In this document: positions 44,455 to 54,328 of the stretch, piece by piece
Layout of the letters: each line of letters starts with the position of its first letter
Position numbering within the stretch: position 1 is the first letter of the stretch
Source: Poteriospumella lacustris
Lineage: Eukaryota; Sar; Chrysophyceae; Chromulinales; Dinobryaceae
Direction: 5' to 3'
Length of the DNA stretch: 64,000 nt
Assembly (NCBI GenBank): GCA_008000375.1
Contig: SMOI01000005.1
Location: forward strand, 79,337-143,336
The notes under the pieces: model-generated
Told to the model about the DNA's origin: nothing
Databases searched by the model: none
Seen by the model: only the letters and a program-made list of their open reading frames with translations
Made by a program: the position numbers and the translations under genes

Positions 44455-46063
44455 ATGTTGTCGTTTTCGAATCGATTCGCTCCTAAAGTGAGTAGAGCCG
44501 TGTCTACCATCCGTCAGAAATCGACAGGAAAACTGTACCCCAGTGCTGCGGCTGCCCTCGAAGGGTTAGAGGATGGTATGTCTATTGGTTTCGGAGGATT
44601 TGGAGTCTGTGGAATTCCCGAGAAGCTCATTGAGGCTCTCAAGCAGCGGGGCACCAAGGACATTGTGGCCGTCTCCAATGATGCAGGAACTGTGGAATTT
44701 GGTCTTGGGGTGTTGATCGAGGAAAATCAAGTGAAGAAGCTTTATGCTTCTTATGTTGGTGAAAACCGAAGTATCGCCCGAATCATGAAAGAGGGCCGAC
44801 TGGAGATGATTCTCACGCCTCAAGGGACGTTGGCAGAAAAGCTGCGCTCAGGAGGTGCTGGTATCCCTGCCTTCTACACCCCAACGGGTTTAGGAACTGT
44901 CGTTCAACAAGGAAATTACCCCATTAAGTATAACTCCGATGGCAGCGGAAATCCCGAGAAACTGTCAAAGCCAAAGGATGTTCGTGAATTCAATGGCCGA
45001 AAGTACGTTCTGGAAGAATCTATCACCACAGATTATGGCTGCGTCAAAGCGTGGAAGGCCGATCGCTTAGGAAATGTTGTTTTCCATGCTACTGCCCGAA
45101 ATTTCAATCCTGATGTCGCCAAGGCTGCGCGTATTTCCATTGTTGAAGTTGAGGAACTTGTTGAGCCAGGAGTTCTTCGACCGGATGAAATCCATTTGCC
45201 GGGTATCTACGTGGATCGCATTGTTGTGGGCCAGAACTATTTAAAGCCTATCGAAAAGCTGACGTTCTCTGAACCTGCTAAGGAAGGAGGCGAGGCCCGA
45301 GTTGCCAACCCAACGGTTCGTGATATTATCGCTCGACGAGCAGCACAAGAGTTCAAGAACGGCATGTATATCAATTTGGGAATTGGTGTTCCAACTTTGG
45401 CATGCAATTACATCCCCAAGGGAGTTGATGTGGTTCTTCAGTCAGAAAATGGCCTCCTTGGCATCGGCCCGTATCCATTGCCTGGACAACATAGTCCAGA
45501 TCTGATCAATGCTGGCAAAGAAACCATTTCTTATGTTCCAGGATCTTCTACGTTTGCAAGTTCGGAAAGCTTTGCGATGATTCGTGGAAAGCATATTGAC
45601 TTGACAGTACTAGGTGCATTGGAAGTATCTGAAAGTGGTGACTTGGCGTCTTGGATTGTCCCGGGTAAAACGGTCAAGGGTATGGGTGGCGCGATGGATC
45701 TGGTGTCTTCTTGCGAAAAGGTAGGTTTCATCGTCGTTGCCTCTCTTTGGTCGTGCATATTGAGTTTATGCTAACGGAATGTCTTGTCGTGTGCATGTTT
45801 TTGTTTTGTAGATCATTGTCACGTTGCAGCATACGGACAAGAAAGGTACACCGAAGATTCTGAAGCATTGCAATTTGCCGTTGACCGGCAAGGGTGTTAT
45901 TGATATGATCATTACGGAACTGGCGGTATTCCATGTGGATCGTCACGGCGGTACGGGCTTGACGTTGTTGGAACATGCGGCCAATACTACGGTCGAAGAA
46001 TTGCGAAGAAAAACGGGAGCACCGTTTAAGGTGTCCCCGGATCTGCGTGTGATGTTCGCATAA
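44455..46063 (+). CDS. OXCT: Succinyl-CoA:3-ketoacid CoA transferase, mitochondrial (SCOT)
   Basis: Transfers CoA from succinyl-CoA to acetoacetate in the mitochondrial matrix, allowing use of ketone bodies. Two exons, 44455-45720 and 45812-46063, encode 505 residues, the size of the fused eukaryotic enzyme with its A and B halves. The N-terminus ([20 protein letters not shown]) is a mitochondrial presequence. The A half has [15 protein letters not shown], and the B half carries the catalytic glutamate, Glu331, in [11 protein letters not shown], together with [11 protein letters not shown]-type sequence before the intron. The final exon supplies the C-terminal [20 protein letters not shown] element. 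All diagnostic segments are intact. Acetoacetate is a product of leucine breakdown, so this enzyme and the IVD gene 4 kb away act in connected reactions. Confidence 0.96.
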
Positions 46064-46378
46064 AGCGGCACGAGTATGTTCTTCCTCCCCTCAGAAATAT
46101 TGCAATGCCTTCGCATTTTTTCTACAGTATTTCTTTAGTCTCTTTCTTAATTTTTGTTTCTGGAACGAAAGAGTGATGATTGATTATTTTGTTGCTCGAT
46201 CATTCGAATCTCGACTCGTCCATCGCTTGCTTTCTTTTGAACCGATGATGCTGCGTAGTTATCATTTTTTATCGCGATGCGATGTTTTTGACGTAGTTTA
46301 TCCATCACGACTCTCCATTTTTCTGAAAATGGAAGAAGGGAAATATTTAAACAAGATATGTATTGCGCTGCTCTGCTT
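46064..46378. other. Convergent intergenic region, SCOT / RlmN
   Basis: About 315 bases between two convergent stops. It should hold both 3' UTRs; no other feature is seen. Confidence 0.4.
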
Positions 46379-47733
46379 TTACGGGTTTTCTTGTGACAAC
46401 AGGGGGGAGGTCACGGGTGATGCTCCCGCATCGTTGCCATCGTTGCCGTCGTTGGCTTTTTGCAGACGTCGCTTTCGAAGCAACTCTGCCTTCAGTTGGC
46501 CACAGCCAGCATCAATGTCAATACCTCGACGAGTTCGTGGTGTGGCAGGTACTCCATACTCCGCGAGAATCGATATGAAACGATCTACACCGGCCTGAAG
46601 ATGCGACAACAAACACGCGAATAATTCAGACAGAACGGTTCAGCAATTCATTACAGAACATGAAAACATACCTTTGATGTGGGCTTGCCATCAAATCCTT
46701 TCGTGGGGTTCAAAGGAATCACATTCACATGACACAACATCCCTTCCAACAACTTTCCCAATTCATGAGCCGATTCGTTGGTATCCGTCTGGCCTGTAAT
46801 CAATGCCCATTCGAAACTTATCCTTCGGTTGGTCTTATCGATGAAGTATTGACAAGCGCTCAATAATTCTTCAATGTTGAAGCGCTTGTTAACCGGCATC
46901 AAGGCACTACGTTTTTCATTGGTCGCTTGATGCAACGAGATAGCTAACCCAACTTGCAATCCTTCTTCAGCTAATTTTCGAATTCGTGGTGCAATGCCAA
47001 CGGTACTGATTGTGATATGACGTGCACCAATGCCTAATTCATCATTAAACCGTCGAATCGCGTCTAAAACATTGTCGTAGTTCGCCAACGGTTCACCCAT
47101 CCCCATCATCACAATGTTCGATAAACGCTCATTCTTTCTTCGTAATTCCGATGAAAACTGCTGCGCTTGTTCGAATATTTCACCGGAAGTGAGCTGCCGA
47201 GAAAATCCCATTTGTCCTGTTGCACAAAAGACGCATCCCATACCACATCCTGCCTGACTGGAAATGCAGGCAGTCCGACGTCCGTCGTCGTAGGGCATCA
47301 AGACGGATTCAATGATTTGACCATCGTGCAACTCGTATGCTAATTTTTGCGTCCCATCCTTTGATACTTGATGTGACACCATCTTCAAAGAACCAAAATG
47401 AAATGCACCTTTCAACTTTTCCCGTAATTCCTTCGGCAAATCCAACATTTCGTCAAAATTCTTCACACCCTTGGTATACAGCCATGACGAGATTTGCTTG
47501 GCACGAAATTGAGGTTCCTTCCACTCTTGAAGGATCAATTTCAATTCCTTTTCAGGAAAATTGTAAATGGACATTGTATGGCGCTCAGTGGTACTGAACA
47601 ATCTTCCTTGACGAACCAAATTGGGAGTTCTTTGTGCTGACAGATGCGACGCAGTTCGCTGAAACGAACTGCCACGGAAAACCAAAGATAGAGACATCAT
47701 CACGATAAAAATCAATGTTCTTCCAGAAAACAT
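46379..47733 (-). CDS. RlmN-type radical SAM 23S rRNA/tRNA adenine methyltransferase, organellar
   Basis: Methylates C2 of an adenine in organellar 23S rRNA and/or tRNA. Two exons, 47733-46672 and 46594-46379, encode 425 residues. The radical SAM cluster is Cys163-x3-Cys167-x2-Cys170 (AGCGMGCVFCATG). Other RlmN marks are GMGEPLANYDNV, ISTVGIAPRI, VGLAISLHQAT and the radical-accepting cysteine Cys385 in IDAGCGQL, supplied by exon 2. A frame limited to exon 1 would lack that essential cysteine, which supports the intron. The N-terminus has a hydrophobic stretch (LIFIVMMSLSLVFRGSSF), then a basic Ser/Thr-rich segment. This could be a bipartite plastid address with an SSF site, or a mitochondrial one. 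A bacterial-type enzyme encoded in the nucleus fits service of organelle ribosomes. Confidence 0.93.
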
Positions 47734-48188
47734 GCACGTTAACCAAGCGTTGTGAATGTCACCCCCAGTAATAATGTGAACTCACGAACCGGACTTGATT
47801 AGACCAACCTGAGGACCTTGAAGACTTTTCAATGTAAATTTCTCTTGGAACGGTCAAAGTGATTCGTCGCACAAGTGATTTTAACAACGGTTAGCTCCAC
47901 AATCGATTTTGAAACGAACTCCAATCGTCGAAATCGTACAAGAAGGATAAATGACCCTCCTCTCTCTCTTCCGAGACGAAATGAATGGACCGATGCCATC
48001 GTCACCATGTCATCATTGTCTTGTTGGTTATGATACTGATGATGCCTGCTGGGATCACCAATACACTGCTGTCTTGTATAAACTGTCGGCGAAAGGGAAC
48101 GAAAATAATGAGAATTGAAATAGAGATGCGTATGAACTGTGCAAAGCCACAACTCTTATTTGATACGTTACACACAGAAATGCTGCAT
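47734..48188. other. Spacer between RlmN and the fucosyltransferase-like gene
   Basis: About 455 bases between two minus-strand genes. It should hold the RlmN promoter and the 3' UTR of the next gene. Short frames only. Confidence 0.4.
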
Positions 48189-49430
48189 TTAGGTCGCCAG
48201 GAAGTCTTTAGCGAATTCATCTGGATGCATCGTCTCCTGACGGGGACGTATCATGCGTGTTTGAATAAAGGTGAAATTGGATTCAAATGAGTAACTGGGA
48301 AGCTTCATCACAATACCAGTACCAACTGGAATGTACGCGTGATCATGGCCCACGGAGGCGAAGAAGCACAATGTTGAGGCTGAACATAGCAAGTAGCGAG
48401 ATAGATGCATAAGCGCAAAGGTTTTCATTGTGGTGGTTCGATGTACGATTAAGTCCATCGATTTTAATCGAGGATGAGCAGATATGAGAGCCTCAACTTC
48501 CGCCAATGCTCTCGTGCATATTGCTCCATGCGATCGATACAAGTGGGTGTCTGTGTAGATAACAACTGATCGTATGGCAGAATGATCAAAGCTTTGTCCA
48601 GTTCCCAGACGGAAGTGTGAATCAGTTGAGATCAAATTCAAAGTTCGATTGTACTCACTGTACGGCAAAAGACCCATCGCTGGATGCGCCAAGTTGTCCG
48701 AGCATCGAAAATGTATAGCCAATGCATTGGTGAACATGCGGACATCGCGTCGTAGATGATTTAGTGCTTTAAGTTGATACTGCGATACCATATAGTTGGT
48801 GATAGATGTAAGAAATGACATCTTCTTGAAAAAATATGGGTTTGGCGATTCCCAGGGCCATTCCGGTATGGTGTCACACATACTCAGTGAGAGTTCTTGT
48901 CCAACGTGAGCAGGAAGAACAACTTTCGGAAGACTTCTCAACATCGGGCGCGCATCTCTTTCTTCTGAACATTGATGCACTGGAAAATGATCATGCCTAT
49001 CCACTCGCAAAATGGCGATTCCTTGATGCAGTGCAAATGAAATCAGCTCATAAGCAAACCCCAGTTGGTTGCCAAATCCTACGCAGTAACGCGGCTGAAA
49101 CAATATGACTGGTACAAAGGAGTTGTTTGAAACATGTAGGCGATATTTGGACTGAGCTGCGATCCTGCAACTAGTCCGCGACTTTGATATCTCTTCATTG
49201 TCCAGTGACCCATGATCTGAAATATGCCGCTTTTCCAATTCTGCTGCATTAGATATCGAATACACAGTATTCGACGAAGAGTACCCATCATAGCAAAGCG
49301 TATGCCCTTGATGCTGAAAACATGAATGAGATAGAGTTGTATCAAAGACGTTACTTCCGTCAACGTAATCGATAAAAATGCACAGGAAAAGTAAAGACCA
49401 GCAATAAACAACGAACCGACGAGCATCCAT
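48189..49430 (-). CDS. Secretory fucosyltransferase-like glycosyltransferase
   Basis: One exon of 413 residues. An N-terminal hydrophobic segment (VVYCWSLLFLCIFIDYV) forms a signal peptide or membrane anchor, so the domain is luminal. RYCVGFGNQLGFAYELISFA near residues 115-135 resembles the nucleotide-sugar binding GxGNQL element of the alpha-1,2/alpha-1,6/O-fucosyltransferase superfamily. The later LAIHFRCSDNLAHPAMGLLP resembles its HxRxxD motif, which contacts GDP-fucose. A possible SRYLLCSASTLCFFAS strand near the end parallels the terminal conserved block. The family call is by motif only; related superfamily members of stramenopiles are mostly uncharacterised. Several NxS/T sites are present. 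Acceptor is unknown. Confidence 0.65.
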   Translation of the reverse strand: MDARRFVVYCWSLLFLCIFIDYVDGSNVFDTTLSHSCFQHQGHTLCYDGYSSSNTVYSISNAAELEKRHISDHGSLDNEEISKSRTSCRIAAQSKYRLHVSNNSFVPVILFQPRYCVGFGNQLGFAYELISFALHQGIAILRVDRHDHFPVHQCSEERDARPMLRSLPKVVLPAHVGQELSLSMCDTIPEWPWESPNPYFFKKMSFLTSITNYMVSQYQLKALNHLRRDVRMFTNALAIHFRCSDNLAHPAMGLLPYSEYNRTLNLISTDSHFRLGTGQSFDHSAIRSVVIYTDTHLYRSHGAICTRALAEVEALISAHPRLKSMDLIVHRTTTMKTFALMHLSRYLLCSASTLCFFASVGHDHAYIPVGTGIVMKLPSYSFESNFTFIQTRMIRPRQETMHPDEFAKDFLAT

Positions 49431-50387
49431 TCTGAGACTTTCCTATGACAATCTTGACATCAAAATCCACAGACTGCCATTCAGTAGGTCGTCTTTTTGG
49501 TTGTGTTCAGTACCCAATATCGTCACAAGTCAAGTGTGAACTGCACCATTTTTTGAAACGGTTTCGAGTTGGGTTTCTGTAAAAAAGATAGCGTTGGGTT
49601 TCTGTGTTTCTGTCCATGCCTTTCTTTTCTTTTTGGGAACGTCCTTTCCCTCGTGTTTCATCAAACAGCCACGAAAAAAAATTGATGGGGCGGCGACCCT
49701 CAGTTGAAAGGAGTAAAAGCTACTTTGACCATATACGTCATATATTGGCGTCCGTATAGAAGGCAGCATTCGTATCGTTGCTAGCGCCAGTCCTTGTACA
49801 GCATCGACAGAATATGCATGATCTAGCAATGACTCGCTTGCGAAACGTTAACGTCTATGGAACAAGCCGTATTGTCCATTGACCACCAACGTCTCTCGGC
49901 GAACACGAGAAATTTCCTTGTGCCATGCATTGAAAATAACACCAACAAATCTGCCAAATATAAAGAAGCACACGAAGAAAATAGAGAGACGACGGAGGCA
50001 GTAGTTGTGAGGTAGCAAGCGTTTACATGCACATACACAGTGCTTCGATGGAGAGAACGGACTGGAAAGAAGATGGAACAAGAGACTCAGAGAAATAATT
50101 CACTGTCGCCTCTGTCTGATAACAGCCACACTGGTAGAAAGAATCGAAAGAAAAAATAAGCGTATTTTTGTCGCATTTCGTGAAATAGAAATATCAAAAT
50201 ATCATGGACGGGCAAAGAAATTGCGGGGTCACAATAACAAAGAACAGGTTTGATCTGTTGGCGAAAACATGGGATCGAACTAGGGTGTGTGAATGTGAAA
50301 TATCGAACAATTGAAAACTTGAGGTAGATACAAGACGGGACAAAGATAGAGAACAATGACACAAAGAATTGCTGTCGGCGATCTTCT
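49431..50387. other. Spacer of 957 bases without a credible gene
   Basis: Frames here are short and overlap without family features. A 13-base word (GTTGGGTTTCTGT) occurs twice near 49567 and 49592. A run GGGATCGAAC near 50272 resembles a tRNA T-loop on the minus strand, but the arms do not pair. It holds the promoter of the glycosyltransferase and the 3' UTR of the repeat protein. Confidence 0.4.
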
Positions 50388-51914
50388 CTAAAGAACTGTC
50401 GAGGCGGTAGGAACACCATAGAATTCCAACTTTTCGATGGCTTTCTTGCTGTTAAGGTAGAAAAACACTTTTCCCTTCAAAACATGACGAACAGGTCGCG
50501 GAAGACGAGGAGGTGGTGGAAGCAAATTGCTGCGAATCATTGAGATCACCTCGTCAGCAATGGCATTGCCTATGACTGTGGGTTGAGAGCCATCGGGTGA
50601 TGGCGGGGAGCTACTGACTGGTGAAGGGTGTAAATCTGCCACATCTCCAGCTTGATTACTTCCTGGCGGCAACATCAACATGCTTTGCGATGCGGGAAGT
50701 CCGAAAGGGAGAGGCGGAAGGCCTCCTTTTTCGAAGCTGCCAGGAAACGGAAAGTTCATCGGTGGCATCATTGACGAAGGACCGTCGGCTTGACCCATTC
50801 CCGGCGGTGGGAATCCCGGTGGGCCAGCAGGAAACGGAAAGTTCATCGGTGGCATCATTGACGAAGGACCGTCGGCTTGACCCATTCCCGGTGGTGGGAA
50901 TCCCGGTGGGCCAGCAGGAAACGGAAAGTTCATCGGTGGCATCATTGACGAAGGACCGTCGGCTTGACCCATTCCCGGTGGTGGGAATCCCGGTGGGCCA
51001 GCAGGAAACGGAAAGTTCATCGGTGGCATCATTGACGAAGGACCGTCGGCTTGACCCATTCCCGGTGGTGGGAATCCCGGTGGGCCAGCAGGAAACGGAA
51101 AGTTCATCGGTGGCATCATTGACGAAGGATCGCCGGCTTGACCCATTCCCGGTGGTGGTAATCCACGCCGCAGGGACTGTGCCATCTCCACGGCAGAAAT
51201 AACATGCACCATATCATTCGGTGATGCATACATGACTCTTGTAAACGTTTTAGTGAATTCACACTCCACTTTAAAACCTTTCTTTCCTTCAGCATCGCGA
51301 TAGTTCTCCATAATATTTGTCGAATGAATCGTAAACGTATTATCGGGAATCTGATAGACATACAATCCCCAAAATGCTGCTGCCGTCGATATTGTTTTGA
51401 ACGAGACATTGCAAGGTTCTGGCAGTTCTTTGAGACCAGGAGGTGCTTGATCATGCAAGCATTCCATGCGCAGCTCGAAGTTTTCACCAGAAAACTTACT
51501 CAAAAAGCCAGATAAACAATGAACAGTATACTGATTCATCACATTGGCAAGCATTCTCGCATACTCTATCCGTATATCGGTTCGATTTCGAGGCACATTC
51601 GGCCTAGTGGTCATGGGTCGCTTCACAATTTTGCGCTTGTAATGTCGTTTCTTCTTTCGTGCACCACTTTTACTGTCATCTCCAACAGGAACTAATTGCA
51701 GCGATGGGCCGCTGTTTGTACCCGACACAACCGCATTTCCTTCCGTTCCAGAGTCAATCGACCACATGCGAGGGGAATCTTCATCGTCATCTCCGAAGAC
51801 GGAGTCGTCGTCATCTTCGAGAATATCATACGAGTCAAAGTAGTTTCGAAAGAAGTCCAAAGATTCCTGTGCATCTTCGCTATTTTCACTCGATAGTTCA
51901 TCGAAAGTCTCCAT
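50388..51914 (-). CDS. Unrecognised protein with five tandem 29-residue Pro/Met/Gly repeats
   Basis: One exon of 508 residues. The N-terminus is acidic (DDDDSVFGDDDEDS), followed by a strongly basic cluster (KKKRHYKRKIVKRP) that looks like a nuclear-localisation signal. A compact region of about 140 residues follows (IRIEYARMLANVMNQYTVHC, AFWGLYVYQIPDNTFTIHST, CEFTKTFTRVMYASPNDMVH), with alternating helix and strand, then five near-identical repeats built on GMGQADGPSSMMPPMNFPF. The C-terminus is short and basic. I recognise no family; the layout suggests a nuclear protein with an intrinsically disordered repeat array. The gene is divergent from the 641-aa protein gene. Repeat number may vary between strains. 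Confidence 0.8.
   Translation of the reverse strand: METFDELSSENSEDAQESLDFFRNYFDSYDILEDDDDSVFGDDDEDSPRMWSIDSGTEGNAVVSGTNSGPSLQLVPVGDDSKSGARKKKRHYKRKIVKRPMTTRPNVPRNRTDIRIEYARMLANVMNQYTVHCLSGFLSKFSGENFELRMECLHDQAPPGLKELPEPCNVSFKTISTAAAFWGLYVYQIPDNTFTIHSTNIMENYRDAEGKKGFKVECEFTKTFTRVMYASPNDMVHVISAVEMAQSLRRGLPPPGMGQAGDPSSMMPPMNFPFPAGPPGFPPPGMGQADGPSSMMPPMNFPFPAGPPGFPPPGMGQADGPSSMMPPMNFPFPAGPPGFPPPGMGQADGPSSMMPPMNFPFPAGPPGFPPPGMGQADGPSSMMPPMNFPFPGSFEKGGLPPLPFGLPASQSMLMLPPGSNQAGDVADLHPSPVSSSPPSPDGSQPTVIGNAIADEVISMIRSNLLPPPPRLPRPVRHVLKGKVFFYLNSKKAIEKLEFYGVPTASTVL
50743..51170 (-). repeat. Five in-frame 87-bp tandem repeats
   Basis: Copies begin at about 50743, 50830, 50917, 51004 and 51091 with almost no changes between the inner copies; the outermost copies differ (GDP in place of GDG, and degeneration after 51158). 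Each encodes 29 residues of the protein above. Confidence 0.92.
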
Positions 51915-52364
51915 TGGGGTCAGTCAAGTAATGGTGAAAGCAACACAGATAGGAGGCCGAGAAGTCACTTGAAAAGAAAAATAATTTATCTCTTGATAAA
52001 AAGAAAACCAGTGTTCCAAGCTATTACGAATAATTACGGTATGATATCTGCAATCACTACTTTTGTTTAGTTGTATTACTTACTTACTTACGTTATAGTG
52101 CAGGCAGGTGACTGAGCCTGACGCAGCAGCAGCAGCAGAGCAGCGCGGACAGACCGCGGTAAAAATCAACAACGTTGACGCGATGATGATGACGATGATG
52201 TTGCTGATCCTGTGATTTGGGATTGATGATTGATTGATTGATCATCATATATATGGTAAACCAACACAGAATGCGCATCTTTAGTTCCATTTTTGGAGTA
52301 TTTGATTAAGTTGTGACGAGAGAGAAAAGCGATCGAAGACGTTGGGGATTTTTTGATTTTGGAA
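51915..52364. other. Divergent intergenic region rich in short repeats
   Basis: About 450 bases between opposed starts, containing TTAC (about four copies, 52076-52092), GCA repeats, a GAT/GAC tract near 52180-52200 and GATT repeats with TATATATGG near 52240. No gene seen. Confidence 0.45.
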
Positions 52365-54290
52365 ATGAATATATCTGCAGACCGAGCGTTGCCTTTTAGT
52401 GCACTGAAATTGAAAAGTATCAGCGAAAAAGACGCAAATGAATACTTGAACAATTTGTTTCTTGCCGGACTGGACTCCAATGACACTTACCGCCAAAATA
52501 TACTGAAGGAAATGGAGGAAGTTTGCCCAATTACCTTTGAACATTGGCCCGCTTTCAAGTTGTGCTGCGACATACTTACGGCCGTATCGGAAGCGTGCAG
52601 ATACGAAGCCGTAAATCTGAGAAGAATTTTGAGAATAGCCGCGAAAATTACCTTTACGATGAGAAGGACAATATCAGTGTCGTCTTTGGCGTCTTTACAG
52701 CCATTGCATATTTGGAATAATGTGCCATTGTGGATCGACATTGCAGACACGAAAATATCAGAAGATATCCGATTTTTGGATGGAATCTACAAGACGATGC
52801 CCAGCGAAGCCGCATCCAAACTATTCAACTGGAAAAGAGCTGAAGTAAAGCTCGTTTTTGTTTGCAATCGAATATGGAGTATGCTGAAATCGATGAAATC
52901 GTTCGGATTGAAAGCTGATTCAATCGAAACGTTTCTTGCAGCCATTCGGAATCGATACCGACTTGGTGAGTATGGGATTGAAATCAGTGACTTCGCTCTC
53001 AGCAAAATGGCGGGTAGTATCGTGAACAATGCCATTGCATTCTTGTCGTCCCGCCCAACTCCGTATGTCAGCAATGGTACCTCCAATGGGCCCCACTCAT
53101 TCCATTTTCACGAGGAGAATGTTGATGTAGGATATAACCCCTTGCTTTCATTCATTTCAATTCCTATTGTGGGAACTTTGCAAGGAAATGCTCAACCGCA
53201 GGACGTATCTTCCGATCTTGCGCACCCTCGTTGCATTTGTGGTCAATCGATTGGCAACTGGAAGATCATGGGAATGCCCTCCAATCAAGAAATGCTTTTG
53301 CACAGTAAATTGGTTGTCCTGAATGTTAAAATTCCCGAGCCCACGTTGCACTACAACGTCCTTCAGCGTTTACCCTCGTATGTTTGTGAATCTTGTTATC
53401 GGGGCTGCTTCTCCACATCATCAGAGGACTCTGAAGCCTACATTCATCTGCCCTCGCATGATGTTCAATGTGTGGCTTTATCACCGGTTTTAGCTGCTCC
53501 ACGAGTGGATACATTTTCGATGCCTTTCAATCGAAATTCGACAGATGACTTCGAAAAGTTTCTACACCGAACATTGAGGTTACCATGGGAACCAGTGTCG
53601 TCGGAGCCGGAAACTCCCCGATCCAAAAACGCACCTTTACCGCAAGCTTCGAGTCCGCACAGTGAAGGTCCCACTATCTCGTATAATGCTCCAACATCTT
53701 ACTCACAGATGAGTAAAGTCCCAACGTTTGTCAATGACGACGTGTCCGTAATGTCGGGTTTCTCTCGCTTAGATGTCGACGATGAGAGTGTGGTCCGAGG
53801 GGAAAGTCAACCACGTGGCGAACTCTCGCCAATGACTGACATTGACTTTCACGACTTTATCAGAGAATTATGGGATGGTATTCCGATTACTTTGGTATAC
53901 AGCAACAATCCGCCCATTGAGAAACGAAGACTCCTGTATCTACGAAGCAGCGGTCGATCCTTCAATGAAATGATCACCACAACTGTTGCACCAACACGTC
54001 AAGGTAGTGTTGTTAGCTCAACAACGTTTGTGGATATGGTGAAGCGACAAGAAATTCCCCTATTTTTGGGTTGGGCAAGGCAAAGTGAAGCAGGCAAAAT
54101 CGTATGGAACCCCAAGAAAAGTGTTGCGCTGGATACAGTGCGCAATATCAAAGTGGGATCGAAGAAATGGAGAAGCTGCGTGAAATTGGCGACAGATACG
54201 AAAATTATAGTGATCAAGTTGGACGAAAACGAGTCTTTTCAAAGAACACTGCGCGGATTAACACAGCTGGTAGCGTCGATAACAAGTTAA
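52365..54290 (+). CDS. Unrecognised 641-aa protein with CxCG/CxxC pair and PH-like C-terminus
   Basis: One exon of 641 residues starting at the ATG at 52365 (an earlier TTG at 52353 is in frame). The first half is helical, with repeated Ile/Leu-rich amphipathic segments and a KRAEVKLVFVCNRIWSML helix. A possible zinc-binding site is formed by CICG near residue 290 and CESCYRGC near 343. A disordered Ser/Pro region follows. The last 120 residues alternate strands and end in a helix (KWRSCVKLATDTKIIVIKL, then FQRTLRGLTQLVASI), a pattern like a pleckstrin-homology fold ending in its C-terminal helix. No family is recognised. The stop is 38 bases from that of the convergent ankyrin gene. Confidence 0.8.
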   Translation: MNISADRALPFSALKLKSISEKDANEYLNNLFLAGLDSNDTYRQNILKEMEEVCPITFEHWPAFKLCCDILTAVSEACRYEAVNLRRILRIAAKITFTMRRTISVSSLASLQPLHIWNNVPLWIDIADTKISEDIRFLDGIYKTMPSEAASKLFNWKRAEVKLVFVCNRIWSMLKSMKSFGLKADSIETFLAAIRNRYRLGEYGIEISDFALSKMAGSIVNNAIAFLSSRPTPYVSNGTSNGPHSFHFHEENVDVGYNPLLSFISIPIVGTLQGNAQPQDVSSDLAHPRCICGQSIGNWKIMGMPSNQEMLLHSKLVVLNVKIPEPTLHYNVLQRLPSYVCESCYRGCFSTSSEDSEAYIHLPSHDVQCVALSPVLAAPRVDTFSMPFNRNSTDDFEKFLHRTLRLPWEPVSSEPETPRSKNAPLPQASSPHSEGPTISYNAPTSYSQMSKVPTFVNDDVSVMSGFSRLDVDDESVVRGESQPRGELSPMTDIDFHDFIRELWDGIPITLVYSNNPPIEKRRLLYLRSSGRSFNEMITTTVAPTRQGSVVSSTTFVDMVKRQEIPLFLGWARQSEAGKIVWNPKKSVALDTVRNIKVGSKKWRSCVKLATDTKIIVIKLDENESFQRTLRGLTQLVASITS

Positions 54291-54328
54291 AGCTCTCTAT
54301 TTACACGTAGCAGCACCTTACTCATCCA

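Noticed and set aside
50266-50290. T-loop-like GGGATCGAAC
   Set aside because: The flanking bases do not form a T-stem and no other tRNA parts are present.
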